Assembly: GCA_027886185.1 (NCBI GenBank)
Contig: WOAB01000317.1
Span: 496,001 to 560,000 of the forward strand
Reading direction: 5' to 3'
DNA length: 64,000 nucleotides
Source of the DNA: Rheum nobile
Lineage: Eukaryota > Streptophyta > Magnoliopsida > Caryophyllales > Polygonaceae
In this document: positions 1 through 11,632 of the stretch, in pieces
Numbering within the stretch: the first letter of the stretch is position 1
Layout: each line of letters begins with the position of its first letter
Position numbers and translations under genes: made by a program
Notes under the pieces: model-generated
What the model saw: the letters and a program-made list of their open reading frames with translations, nothing else
Databases searched by the model: none
What the model was told of the DNA's origin: nothing

Positions 1-53
1 TTGAAGTTGGACACATTCCTACAATTACTTGCTCTAACAGCCTATACAAGACT

Positions 54-665
54 ATGGTAAGCTCCTATATGACCTCATTTGAAATCTCCTTCCTTGATCA
101 TACTTTATTTGGTGGATTACAATCCTGGGAACAAAAATCCCATAAAACCATGAACAGTCAGGAATGGCTATCTGGAATTGACTTTCTAGTCAAGAAACCA
201 TCACTTTTGAAATCCTTGAAAACAAAAAATAAACTATCAACCAACCCTATGAAAAACCGGTTATGGACATCTAGCTCAATGTGCAACTATGACTACTGGA
301 TCAAAGTACAAGTCTTGATATTGCCTGCTGAAGTTTTGGATGAAAATCCTTTTAACTTTGTGTTTAACCAGGTATGGAAATGGAACTCACAAGCTCAGGA
401 CTGGAACAAATCTCTAAACTTCCTTTGGCTACTTCAAGCTAGTGAGGATAACTTTAGAGAGAAGCCTCCTGTGAATGAAGATAGCACCACAAAACTCCAT
501 ACAAGGTTCCAGGCGGGAAAAAAGAACAAAATCTGCAGAATTCAAAAATGTCTGAAAGTGAAACTCCATTATGTTTGGTTTTGGAGATACATGTGGTATA
601 CTATCAAGAACAAAAACTCAATCACTGGTTTTCTAAGCATCGATACATGGATTATTGTCAGATAA
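54..665 (+). CDS. Unrecognised 203-codon ORF left of the solo LTR
   Basis: The frame is open for 203 codons, but I do not recognise the protein. It is rich in Lys, Asn and Trp, with no signal peptide, zinc knuckle or transmembrane stretch that I can see. It ends 20 bases before the LTR insertion. Across the LTR the flanking DNA continues at 2890, and the LINE ORF2 begins near 3240. It could therefore be part of the LINE 5' region (ORF1) that the LTR later split, but I see no DUF4283 or CCHC motif of plant LINE ORF1. It could equally be a chance ORF in relic DNA. Confidence 0.2.
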   Translation: MVSSYMTSFEISFLDHTLFGGLQSWEQKSHKTMNSQEWLSGIDFLVKKPSLLKSLKTKNKLSTNPMKNRLWTSSSMCNYDYWIKVQVLILPAEVLDENPFNFVFNQVWKWNSQAQDWNKSLNFLWLLQASEDNFREKPPVNEDSTTKLHTRFQAGKKNKICRIQKCLKVKLHYVWFWRYMWYTIKNKNSITGFLSIDTWIIVR

Positions 666-679
666 CGATCACATTGTGT

Positions 680-684
680 AGCTA
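680..684. repeat. Target-site duplication AGCTA, left copy (right copy 2885-2889)
   Basis: The five bases directly before the LTR terminus are identical to the five directly after it. This is the 5-bp duplication expected from LTR-retrotransposon integrase, and its perfect state suggests a fairly recent insertion. Confidence 0.85.
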
Positions 685-2884
685 TGTAATATCCCTCATT
701 TTATAAGGATATTTTGGAATTTTTTTCCAACTCCTATATTACAAGTCAGATTAATTTTAGAGAGGTTCGGACATTCTGTAAATTGTTTGATCTCTGTAAT
801 ATTTTTCTGAGTAATATAAAATACAGTTGACGTATGTTCAAGGTTAAATAGTCGTTCGTGTACGAATATATTTAACCTGAGGTTAAGATATTTAACCCAA
901 GATTTAAAACGAACAAGAGGGTGAAAAATGGCCTTGACCGCACCCCGCGGTCAAGTGGCCTCACCCGCGGCGAAAGCCAAACAAGTGAGTCGATCACTGG
1001 GCGCCACCGCACCCTTGCCGCACCCCGCGGTGAACGTCATCTTCTTCGTCATCGCGATAAGTCTCAGCTGACTTCGTCGGGGATGTCAGGCCTAGGCCGC
1101 CCAAGTTGGCACCTAGCCTTGCCCCCTGGTCTCCTTGCTTGTTCCCTCAGAGGAGGCTCGTTTTGGGCTATAAAAGGGGTCGAAATCAGAAAGGGAAGGA
1201 GCGTCATCTTCCTCCTCTGTTTTCTCCATTGAAGCACCAAGCTTTGAGCTTTGTTGTGAAGGTGTTCGAATCCCTTTGAGTGTTGGAAAAGGTACTCCTA
1301 AGTGGTGTTGGGAGATCGAACCATAATCAAATCAAAAGCAAACGAAGTGATTGGGTGAGTTTTCTCCATTAAAACACTGTCGCGAGCTCGCCACTGTAAC
1401 ACCACCGCACCCGCGGCGAGCCTTGTCCGAGTGTGTGTTCTTGGATGTTTGGCTTGGGGCGAGACTTGATTCCTTTGATTCTTTTCCTATTCTCTTAGAT
1501 TCAATTATATAGATATTGAATCTAACTTAGGATTTCTTTATGGGTCGATCCGAAAGAATCTGTGTTGCCAGATCTGTCCCTGTTTCGAGCCCGGAAATCC
1601 CATCGTCGTCTGTAAGCTTCTGCAGATCTAAGACAAGTGGCGGTTCGCTCTTGCTCATCATTCCATATTTCAATTAATTATCAATTGTTTAGTTGTTAAT
1701 TAATTTGGGATGATTTACTGATTTATTGTTCGTTGGGAACAACTTTGTTAATAATTGATTAAAAGATGATATTATAATAGGTTGTATATCTGCTAGAACA
1801 ACGCTATTATAGATATAATTGATTAAAATATGATATTATACTAGGTTGTATATCTGCTAGAACAACGCTAGTATAAATATATGTTTATGATGTTGGCCAT
1901 GTTGGCTTGGATATGGACTATTACTGTGTTGAACTGTTAGTTAGCACGAGTATTCGTAGGAACGCATGGACTTTGCGAGGTCCATTCGTTTCTTTATAAC
2001 TTGGAAATAACAGGGCGATCAAGACCCTATGCTAAACTTTCTGGTCATGACCAACCGAGATGTGGATATAGAGGCTTGGACTCTGCGATGTGGATATAAA
2101 AGCTTATAACGTGATGTGAGTTTTGGAATTAAATAAGATAAGTGCTCTTGACGCACATAATTAATATACCTTCGGCAAGTAGTGCAGCTAGGCGATAGTG
2201 CAGCTAGGAAAACTCGTCTTAACTTTTAAATCGCTCGTATGCGATACTGTGATTCTATGATTATTTCAGTTTCCCAACATTTGTCATATTTCCGATAAGA
2301 CTCAATTCGTTGGAGTCTTCTTTTGGGATTAATTGATGTAAGACTCGGTCTTCTAGAATCTTCTCTTGATCATGCATTTTCATATAATTCACTAGAAGTA
2401 TGGTGGTTGACTATCGTGATCGGTTGTTATTTGAGAGACGATGAGTCTAACCTAATACGACTACTCGAACCACTCTGCTTTGTACCCCTTGCTTGGTCTT
2501 TCATTAGACTAACCAACCGTAATTGCTCTCTGCATGGTTGGATGGTGTCATCCGTTCGATTCGGCACATCAGATAAATTGCGGATCCGAGAAGGCTAGAA
2601 CGACTATAAAGGCGAACGATGTTTTATTGTTATTGTAAGACTTCCGTTGTGTTAATTATGTTTTGTATTTAAGACTTCCGCTGTAATAATTCTGATAATG
2701 TATTTTGATGTATTTGGAATTACGCTGAAATTCCGAGACTTGGTTTTAATGGAAGTTATGATATGTTGTATCATAACTGTGGTTTAATGATTTATATCAA
2801 CTGGAAAAGCCTTGGGTGACATCGGACAGTACGTCTGAGGTCACTGGCGGTAATACTTTCAAGAGGTTATTTTGGGGTGTTACA
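685..2884 (+). mobile_element. Solo LTR of an LTR retrotransposon, probably Ty3/Gypsy
   Basis: The 2,200-bp segment starts with TGTAATATCCC and ends with GGGGTGTTACA, the TG...CA termini usual for plant LTRs. The 5 bases AGCTA flank it on both sides (680-684 and 2885-2889), a perfect target-site duplication. No gag-pol coding sequence or second LTR lies in the window, so it appears to be a solo LTR left by recombination between two LTRs. A TATA box at 1169 gives the orientation. The interior around 930-1180 is GC-rich and contains repeated CACCCGCGGCG-like motifs. Assignment to Ty3/Gypsy rests on LTR length and terminal style only. Confidence 0.85.
1169..1175 (+). promoter_or_regulatory. TATA box of the solo LTR promoter
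   Basis: TATAAAA lies in the context GGGCTATAAAAGGGG, about 480 bp into the LTR. A pyrimidine-rich stretch (CTTCCTCCTCTG) follows about 35 bp downstream, where transcription would be expected to start. This marks the U3/R boundary of a plus-strand LTR. Whether it still drives transcription into the adjacent LINE remnant is unknown. Confidence 0.55.
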
Positions 2885-3264
2885 AGCTACTGGTTTTTAA
2901 ATCAGTTACAGTTGATCCATTTACAATTGAGTGCACCAAAATAGAAATTGTCAAATGCTATCTGATGTTTTGTCATAGTATTTCGGCATGTGTGCTTCTA
3001 GTTAATATCAATAAACTATTGGATTGGAAAACGATTCGATGTATCAATACCAGACTGAGCAGTTGTAACTTTGACACAAAGGAAAAAGTAAACAAATGCT
3101 TATCTCTTAGTATTGCAAAGAATAAAATATTACAAGAAGAATTTTCACATTTATTTCTCTATGTGAATGAATTCAATAAACCTCTTAACAAGACCCCTAA
3201 CTGTCTACGGATATGGGGCAACTATACATATGGTTTTTTATGAAGATTTCATCTTGGAATTGTC

Positions 3265-4218
3265 GTGGAATCGGAAAAAAAAAAAAAAAGGATGGATTTA
3301 GAGTCCTTCTGTAAGATTGAAAGAATCCAATTACTTGCCTTATTTGAAACTAGAACAAACAAAATTCCTAGTGAAAAGGTGTGGAAAAAGGCAGGATTTG
3401 ACCAATTCCACTGTGTTCCGGCAATAGGATTTTCAAGTGGAATTTGTGTTATGTGGAAAACATATCAACTCGTAAACGAATTACTTGAAATAAATAAGAT
3501 CGAAAATAGATTTGTGAGTTTGATATACACTAATTTGTGTACCAATACTAAAATTATGATAATTCTTACATATGCTCCTCCGTATGAATCAAGGAAAAAT
3601 GAATTCTAGGAGTTATTAATCAACTTCATTAAAAATAGTGCATACCCGTGTATTGTTATGGGGGATTTGAATGAAATCCAAGATCCATCTGAAAAATTGG
3701 GTGGATCGCCACCGCCAGTATCAAAATTTACTAGGCTACGACATTTTAAAAATGAATGTCAATTATTGGATATTCCCGTCCAAGGAAATGCATTCACATG
3801 GAGAAAAAACAAAATTGAAATACACAATATTTATGAGAAATTAGATAGGGTTTTAATCCATCACCAGGTGCTTCAATGGTACCCAGATATCTGTACCAGA
3901 CACTACGCATTTTCTAGCTCGGATCATTGTCCTATATCAGTGGAATTGACTTCTGCTAATGCATTTAAAAATCAACCGTTTAAATTTGAGAAGATTTGGA
4001 TGACAAGAAAGAATTTTAGAAATATTGTAAAACAAGCCTGGAGATCAAATTATCACGGATCAAGAATGTATGATCTAGTCTCTAAGACAAAATTACTAAA
4101 GAAACATGCCAAACTTTGGAATAAAACAACGTTTGATAATGTATTTACTCAACTCAAAGAAATAGAGAAACAACTTGCTGAAATACAATATTATTTGTAC
4201 AAATGCAAATCACAATGA
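3265..4218 (+). pseudogene. LINE endonuclease (exo/endo/phosphatase fold) domain, broken by one stop
   Basis: Two same-frame ORFs (3265-3609 and 3658-4218) together give an APE-like endonuclease. It has LLALFETRTNK near the start, GFSSGICVMWK, the catalytic-region motif MGDLNEI, AFTWRKNK, YEKLDRVL and the C-terminal SSDHCPI. In active LINEs this domain nicks target DNA to prime reverse transcription. A TAG at about 3607 separates the pieces. The frame after 4218 shifts into the RT linker, near an A-rich tract at 4244-4254. Not functional as it stands. Confidence 0.85.
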
Positions 4219-4482
4219 AATTCAAAAACAAAATAGACTCATTGAAAAAAAAAAGAGAAACTACTCAACTTTCAAAATATTTTTTGGAATCAACGAGCCA
4301 AAGTTAAACACATTAAACTAGCGGATACTAACTCGAGTTATTTTCATAAAATAGCAAGTGGAAGACGAAACAAAAAAATTATTAAGGAAATAAAGACACA
4401 AGAAGGAACTAGTATTATTGGAGAAGAAAATATCATAAATGAAATCAGAAATGACTTCATCAAAAGATTTAGAAGTGGAGAA

Positions 4483-5797
4483 ATGAATGATGCTTTATTA
4501 CAAGAAAATCTGAAACTTATAAACCTTGAGATATCCATAGAAGACAATGAAGAATTAATTAAAAATATCACTAATGATGAAATTAAGAAGACAGTTTTTG
4601 ACATTGGTACGGACAAATCTCCAAGACCTGATGGCATGACAACAAAATTCTATCAAAAATACTGGGATATTATGGGACCCTCTGTAATTCAAGCTGTGAA
4701 AAGCTTTTTCCTTTCAGGAAGATTACTCAAACAAGTCAATCATACATTCCTCTCTAATACCAAAATATGATAATCCAAACTCAACAAACCATTATAGACC
4801 AATAAGTCTATGTTCGACAATTTATAAAATTATTTCCAAAATTCTAACAAGTAGACTTAAAAAGACTATGAAAAAATTAATACACCCTCTTCAGGGTGTA
4901 TTAGTAGCCAACAGAGCTATTCAAGATGATATCTTAATAGCTTATGAAATTTTCCACTCTTTTAAATCTAAAAAAGGAGCTGAAGGATTCATAGCTTTAA
5001 AGTTAGATATGGAGAAAGCGTATGACATAATTGAATGGAACTTTATTTTAAAAATCATGGAGAAATTTGGATTCCATTCTAAATTCATAAACTGGATAAC
5101 AGAATGCATCACGACAGTATCTTTTTCGATACTTGTTAATAATGGACCAACGGAAATATTTAAACCAACTAGAAGACTCAGACAAGGAGATCCACTTTCC
5201 CCATTCCTTTTTATCTTAGGATCTGAAATTCTAGCCAGGAAACTACAAAAAGCAGCGGATAGACCAAGAAAACCTATTGGTTTTCAAATTTCAAGACTGG
5301 GAACTCGAATCCCGTTCTTGGCCTTTGGGGACGATATTATGATATTTTCCAAAGCAAAACAAGAAAATTGTAAGGAAATTAAGGATATTTTGGATGTTTA
5401 CTGCAAAGTATCCGGGTAGAAAGTGAATTATCACAAATCGGCATTCCAGGTGACAAAAAAAGTAACAAACACTAAAAAACTAGCAATACAATGAATTCTC
5501 ACAATTACAAATATGACATCTCTAGATAAATATTTGGGTTGCCCAATCATTAATGGGAGGATGAATTCTAATACCTTTGATGATCTGTTAATTAGCACAC
5601 AACAACAACTAACAAAATGGAAGGCTAATTCTCTATCTCAAGCAGGTAGAACAACCCTCATCAAAGCAAATCTTGAATCAAGACCTAATTACCTGATGCA
5701 AAGTTTTATGCTTCCCACACAAACACATAATGAACTTGATAAACTAAATAGAGGTTTTTTCTTGAACAAAGAACCTTTGTATAAACCTCTGATATGA
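4483..5797 (+). pseudogene. LINE reverse transcriptase domain in three frames
   Basis: Pieces at 4483-4770, 4868-5419 and 5513-5797 cover the RT fingers, palm and thumb. Recognisable motifs are SPRPDGM (for SPGPDGM), NHYRPISLCSTIYKIISK between the ORFs, LKLDMEKAYD, RLRQGDPLSPFLFIL and AFGDDIMIF, then KYLGCPIINGRM. The second Asp pair of the active site is present but preceded by Gly, where plant LINEs usually have Ala. Stops at 5417 and 5795 and a frameshift near 4770 make it inactive. Confidence 0.85.
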
Positions 5798-6765
5798 TGA
5801 GAAAAAATATGTAAACCAATTGAACAAGGAGGACTTGGTTTGAGAAAATCAAAGGATATGAATAAAGCCTTACAATTTAAATTATTATGGAAAATTTTGG
5901 CTGAACCGGATAATTACTGGGTCAAAATTATTACTGAAAAGTATTTGAAAGCAGAACATATTTTACAATATCAGAAAAAAGGACAGTGCTCTTGGCAATG
6001 GTCCAAAATGTTTGAAATCATTGACGAATTCAAATCAGGACTTATTTGGCAAGTGGGGAATGGTGGAACCACTAGATTTTGGACTGATAAATGGCTTTCT
6101 ACGATTCCTCTTTGCGACATGATTAACATGCAACCAATACCAAACAAAAATGCATTAGTAGCAGAATTTATGCTTCCAAATCGCACGTGGAATAAAGAAA
6201 TGATTGAACAATATCTACCAACGGACTTCGTTAAGAAGGTTATTTCTACACCAATACCTTTAAACAATATACATGATAGAATGTACTGGGAAGCAAGTAA
6301 AAATGATTGGTTCTCAACTAGATCTGTTATGGATATGCTCATTAAAAAGAAAAAAATACACAGTACATGATACTTCCTGGATTTGGAAATTGGACACTTA
6401 TCCTAAAGTGAAAAACTTTATATGGAAAATCATGAAAAATGGCTTACCAACAAAAGCAAGACTAGCCGAAAAAGGTGTTGCAATCCCATCAGGTTGTATA
6501 AGATGTAATACACAAACTGAAGATTCTAATCATCTTTTATTCCATTGTAATCATACGCTGAAAACGATAGAAAAAATGAACAAACAAACGTACAGAATCA
6601 TAAGGTCCCTAAACATTGGAACAAAAAAAACCCATGAAATTGTTGAGGAAATCCGAAATAAATTAGACCGATTACAATTTGTTGAACTGGTAGTGTCATG
6701 GTGGGGTATCTGGTTTTATAGAAACCAACAAAGCTTTGGCAGCACTAACAATGACACAATAAAGG

Positions 6766-7321
6766 ATGTACCACTTTATATTAAGCATCAAATTGACAAT
6801 TGGAATGAGACAAAAAAAATGGAATCCAGACTGTCTGGCGGATACTAAGCATAAGAATACAAATTTTACAAAAAAGAAACGACAAATGAGAAAATGGAAA
6901 AAACCACCTGAAAACGTTATTAAAATAAACACTAATGGATCTACAAAAACGAATGGTGAATCTAGTTACGGATTTATCTTTCGTAATAGTAATGGTGAAC
7001 CGATTCTAATCTTTGGAGAAAAATGTGGAATCTCAACCCCCCTTAAGACAGAAACCATAGCAGTTAGGAATGCTTTAATCAAAGCATATGAACTGGGTAT
7101 TACTAACATTCAAATGGAATGTGACAACCTCACTATTGTTAACGTAATAAATAAGATCTGACATTGTCCCTGAGATATTGAAATTTTAATTTCTGATATC
7201 CTTTGTCTTTTACAACCGTTTTCTTCAGTGCAGGTCTGTCATGTCTTCCGAGAAACAAACACTGCGGTCGATTGCATCGCAAAGCTGGGTCAGCAGAGTT
7301 CTTTGTAAGACATTCAAGCAA
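6766..7321 (+). pseudogene. RNase H domain of the LINE, catalytic Asp changed
   Basis: The reading VIKINTNGSTKTNGES...TETIAVRNALIKAYELG...MECDNLTIVNVINKI matches the plant RVT_3/RNase H fold found at the end of LINE ORF2. The first catalytic Asp (usual form DGS or DAS) is Asn. The Glu of TETIAV and the Asp of ECDN are kept. A stop at 7159 interrupts it. The C-terminal part with the conserved His-containing stretch (CHVFRETNTAVDCIAKLG) is readable in another frame at about 7232-7300. Confidence 0.75.
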
Positions 7322-9207
7322 ATTTAGAACTTTTAGTTCTCATCCGTAAGAATGCTATAGACTGAGAAACCGTATCTTCTGTGGTTTCCGGTCTAATTTT
7401 TACTGTATACAAAAAAATGCTTTCAATTTTATAAAATGTCATCTCTTTCCACCCAAAACAAAACACTTAATGCATTTTCATTATTATTATTATTATCACA
7501 ATAATAATTTGTATATCTATCCTAAATGTAAAGTAATATTTTTTTATTGATAAATGTTTATATCCAATAGAAAAATTCATTTTAATATAATTGAAAAAAT
7601 GGTTATATATTATCATCTTTATTTTATTTAAGTTTTTGTTATAAAATAAATTGTGGTTAAATTTATAAATTTTAGTATGTTAATTGATTTTAGTATTCTA
7701 ATTTGATATTAGAAAAGACTCAACTCTTAGTGTCTTCTATTATACAACAAAATAAGATTACTCCTTATTTGAAGTACATAACATAATTATTTTAGCAAAA
7801 TTATTAGAAAATCATTGATCAATATAAAGATAAACTATTTTAAACAAACTAAAGAAATACTCTATCCAATATTAGGTATCATATTCACAAATAGTTAATA
7901 GGATAGAATGAACTCAAAATCTTCAAAAAAATAAACAAACGACCTCTTATGAAACAAAAAAAACAAATACATATTAATACAAATTTATTACTTATATATT
8001 ATTAAAAAACAAAATAATAATATATTATGCTTCATGCGAAGCACGATTCAACCACCTAAACATGAATAATAAATTATAAATACAAAAAATACAAGGTGTT
8101 GTCAATTATAATTGCTAAGACAAACAATGTTATAGGATCAGACGTCGTTGTTGATCAAACTCCAAACTTGACTTGGATAACGAATGAATCGTGCGAGATA
8201 CTTTTTAAAATCAGTAATTCGACATTTATGAAGTGCCTTAGGGTTTTATGAAATCTTATACGAGATAAGACAATCGAATCCTAAAGCATTCAAGGCGAGA
8301 ACACAAGAGTACACTTAAGAGTTTTTTCAGTTTTGATTGAATGTAATCACACACAAAGAGATATACCTCTTATGATGTCAAAACACGACCCCTAATACAC
8401 CATTAAATAGTGCATAGGCCGGCCCATCAGTACAAGGCGATTAAGTCGGTTAAAAACTCGCCAAACTGTCAGAGTGCACACACTGTGCACTCCTTAATTT
8501 GCGCCATAGTCATAGGCTTTTATAGAACCAATTGCACGGTGTGTGTAATTTCTTTACAAAGAGCACCGTCGTGCACTTTCTTTACAAAAAAACACCGTAC
8601 TGTTCGTGCACTTCACATACCATACACTTTCCTTACAGAAAGCATTGCACTGTCCGTGCACCGAAAAGCACGGACCATGCCTTAGACCGTGCACTCTTTA
8701 ATATTTGGCAAAATTACGTATCTAAAAAACCGCACAATCCATGTACTTCACTTTGTTAGTGTTTTATACAGGTGTGCACTCTGCACCTTCGAGCCCATAA
8801 TAAGCTAATGAAGAACCCCATAACTCTTGAGTCGGTGCAAATTATATGTCCTGCTTTGCTGTCCCATTTTAGTGTTTTATTTATTTTGATTGGTCTATAA
8901 TTATTTTCTGATTTTTTATCAAATAAATATATATTTAAACATTATTTGTTATTTTTTTACCCATTAAAAGAAATGAGACGCCATTAAAATACATAAAATC
9001 AGACAGAGAATTTAGGCCGCTCTTGAGTGTACCCTTACAACATAAATTACACTAAAATTTTTTGGTCGAAAGACTCATGCACTAAAATTACCAACAAACA
9101 ATAATATTATGCATACGGGCCTCTCTTTTTTTTTTTGGGGGGGGGGGGGGGGTTCAAATCTGACCAAACTATATAAGTAGTGGGTTTGTGAAGTTTGGGT
9201 ATCTGAA
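7322..9207. other. AT-rich spacer between the LINE relic and the Helitron terminus
   Basis: No gene is seen. Most of the stretch is AT-rich. From about 8400 to 8790 it is unusually rich in GTGCAC/GCAC words, as a degenerate repeat. At 9126-9152 there is an abrupt run of T followed by 16 G. Confidence 0.5.
9126..9152. repeat. Homopolymer junction T(11)G(16)
   Basis: Eleven T are followed directly by sixteen G in otherwise AT-rich DNA, 56 bp outside the Helitron terminus. G runs of this length are rare in plant DNA and could be a real G-tract or an assembly artefact. Confidence 0.7.
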
Positions 9208-9218
9208 CTAGTGTAGTA

Positions 9219-9235
9219 TCTGTGCTTTGCACAGA
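9219..9235 (-). terminator. Helitron 3'-terminal hairpin
   Basis: A 7-bp perfect stem (TCTGTGC/GCACAGA) with a 3-base loop lies 7 bases inside the CTAG terminus at 9208-9211. In Helitrons this subterminal hairpin is the rolling-circle termination signal. Confidence 0.7.
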
Positions 9236-9984
9236 ATGTGTTTATTATTTCTTATATTTGTCAAAGTGGTATATTTTAATTATTTGTTTCATTGATATAT
9301 AGATATTGTCTGTTGTAAAAATAGATAAATTCTTATATAAAAAATCACTAATCGACTAAGAATATTCAAAATATAAAAAATTATATTATATAAAGAGAGG
9401 CGAAACTCTCCATAACTTTATATATCCGAGGCCCAAATGAAGAAAAATAAAATTTGATCAACACTCTCCATAATATATTACCTTATTAAAATAAATCTTC
9501 CTAAGTTGGAATGAATTAACACTTAGGAGAAAAAGAAAATTAATAAATAATTACCATAATTGCTAAACAGGAATTTATAATGTGTTTCCATGGACACACC
9601 AGAAAGCCTACATAATAATATTTCGATATAAACTCAAGAATCTAGAAATGCTTGAATATTTTTGTTCTTATCTTTGGCTTGCCCGATTTGATCGGCCAAT
9701 TTTACTCAACATTCGAATGGGGTATTCGTGGCCCTATTTTAGAGGAGACCCTTCCAAATATAAATTTCTCCATACATGGCGCTATGAGGATTTAAACTTG
9801 AATCGCATGCACAACACTTATGTAATCTAACACCATTTTACAGCTGATCCAACTTAGTATTAATTGGTTGAATTGTTTCTAATCAAACTATTATACAACA
9901 ATGGAGACACTTTAATCATTGTTATTATTTTAAAAGAAAATGGAAATATCCTCTGAAAATAACATTTTAATTAAATCTGTCAAG

Positions 9985-10345
9985 AACCGACCCGACCTGA
10001 CTTTTTTGGGTCGAGATCCGACCCGAAAGTCATTGGGTCAAGAAGAACCCGAACCCCAAGGACCCAAACCCAAACCCAAAGGACCCGACCCGAATAGTGA
10101 ATCTGATCTCGAGGGACCCATTATTTCATATATTTTATTTTATTTATATTAAATATTTTTAAATACTTTATTAAATAATAATATAATATATATTTTTTTA
10201 AATAATTATTTTATTAAATTTAAAAATCATAATATTAATCATAAAAAATGAGTACCTTCGACCCTCGACCCGCTGGGTCAACCCGAACTGCCCGACCCAA
10301 AAATTTTAACGGATCCGATCGAACCAAACCCGTCCGACCCAATTG
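9985..10345. repeat. GACCCG/GGGTC-rich repeat block inside the Helitron candidate
   Basis: Two clusters of GACCCGA-like words (about 9989-10105 and 10258-10340) flank an AT-rich core. Each contains both GACCC and GGGTC orientations, so the block can fold. Such blocks are common at ends of small hAT-like or unclassified plant elements, but I see no clear terminal repeat or target duplication, so no class is assigned. Confidence 0.4.
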
Positions 10346-10740
10346 ACATGTCTAATCTTAATCAATGATTGTTTATTTTAGGAAATAAATAAAGTTGAAA
10401 GTTTTTTCTAAACCAAATGCTCATTTGGTTGAATACAAGAAGTATACTTAATTCCTAAGAAATTACTTCAAGTGAAATTATATATCAGGAAGTTTAATTC
10501 ACGAAAGTGGTAAATCATAATTGGAAAATATGTATTTTACAGGAATAAAAAATTTCAAAAATTAAAATATATCTGAATTTTTCAAAAACCAAATACATAT
10601 ATTTTAATATAACTTCATACCATATTTAAATTCATAAAATTTACTTACCAATCAAACAACAATTTTTTCTCAAGCGAAAGCTCGCCGAAATTTCGATCTG
10701 AACGGTTTGGTGTGCTTCCATTTGGGCCTCGGATATCAAA

Positions 10741-10911
10741 AGCCCAATTCGGGGTAGCCCATTAGCCCAAGTCCGAGATACCAAAAACCCTATCACTTCT
10801 TATTGCCGTTATAATAATTACAAATTAGAATAATTGGTTTACTTCAAGCCCAATTCGGGGTAGCCCATTAGCCCAAGTCCGAGATACCAAAACCCTATCA
10901 CTTCTTATTGC
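10741..10911. repeat. Direct repeat of a 66-bp promoter-like unit
   Basis: The unit AGCCCAATTCGGGGTAGCCC... ending CTTCTTATTGC occurs at 10741-10806 and again at 10847-10911, differing by one A. Each copy holds site II-like motifs (AGCCCA) and a telo-box-like AAACCCTA (AAAACCCTA in the second copy). In plants these are typical of promoters of ribosomal and translation genes. Confidence 0.8.
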
Positions 10912-11553
10912 TATCTTATTGTCGTTTCCAATTTCGCTATGTATTTTTTCCAACCTTTAACACAGTTCTTTCCTCTTTCATATTTCCAGATCCATGGCTA
11001 TTTTTCTTTACAGCAAAAACGATCCATGGCTCTTTCCTATTTCACGTTTCTCTTCCGCTTTCTATTTCTCTTGATGCCTTCAAACCCTTGTCTTTCCAGT
11101 TTAATCTTTCATATCCAAAAAAGGCCTTAGATCATACAGATGTATTTAGAAAATCGGGGCTCATTTTTCTTAAAATTCCTCTGAGTTTTTTCACAAGAAG
11201 GAGATCTAGAGACAGAGAGAAACAAAGAAACAGATCTGAGTTTTTTTTCTTCCAATCTTTCAGATCTCGTTCTTTCATACAGCTTTTCTCTCTCAAATCC
11301 AAAAAAAAAGCTTGGGATCTACCTATTTTCTGGTGAAGGAAGTTAAGGCTACTGGAGGGTTCCGTTCTTTCCTTCGGCTTATCATGCAAAGGAAACCACC
11401 GACTTTATGAGGACATCTGGAGCTGGCTACTGGAGGGTTCCCGAAACCCTAATTTTCTGGTGAAGGAAGTTAAGGCTCGCAAGATCCTAAAGCGATGTGG
11501 AGTTTTTATCTAAAGAGGAAGCATGGAGTTCTCAGCAACAACCATGAGTCGTG

Positions 11554-11555
<2 letters not shown>

Positions 11556-11630
<75 letters not shown>
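11556..11630. repeat. (CT)n microsatellite, about 75 bp
   Basis: An uninterrupted TC/CT dinucleotide run. It follows ATGGAGTTCTCAGCAACAACC, which might be a captured 5' leader or exon start. Confidence 0.95.

Positions 11631-11632
<2 letters not shown>

Larger units (their letters stand above)
3240..7321 (+). mobile_element. Degenerate LINE (non-LTR) retrotransposon ORF2
   Basis: ORF2 begins MKISSWNCRGIG, the hallmark start of plant LINE endonuclease-RT proteins. An A-tract at about 3276-3290 then shifts the frame. Domains follow in order: APE-type endonuclease (3265-3960, with MGDLNEIQDPSEK and SSDHCPI); the pre-RT SPRPDGM motif (about 4618); reverse transcriptase (4750-5420); zf-RVT (6370-6560, CIRCNTQTEDSNHLLFHC); and RNase H (6910-7310). 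At least five stops or frameshifts break it (3607, 4216, 4768, 5417, 5795, 6368 and the frame change near 6840). The catalytic RT motif reads AFGDD instead of the usual FADD, and the RNase H motif INTNGS has Asn for the catalytic Asp. I could not see a clear poly-A tail or target duplication, so the ends are approximate. Confidence 0.9.

Noticed and set aside
921..1232. 103-codon ORF in the LTR
   Set aside because: It lies across U3, the TATA box and the predicted transcription start of the LTR, and has no recognisable domain.
7990..8060. GCTTC-ATGC-GAAGC hairpin followed by CTAA, as a second Helitron 3' end
   Set aside because: CTAA is followed by A, not T, and the spacing to the hairpin is 13 bases with no family match, so it is too weak to call.
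11132..11389. ORFs on both strands around 10.9-11.4 kb
   Set aside because: Low-complexity Phe/Ser or Lys/Asp content in pyrimidine-rich leader-like DNA; no homologue is recognised.
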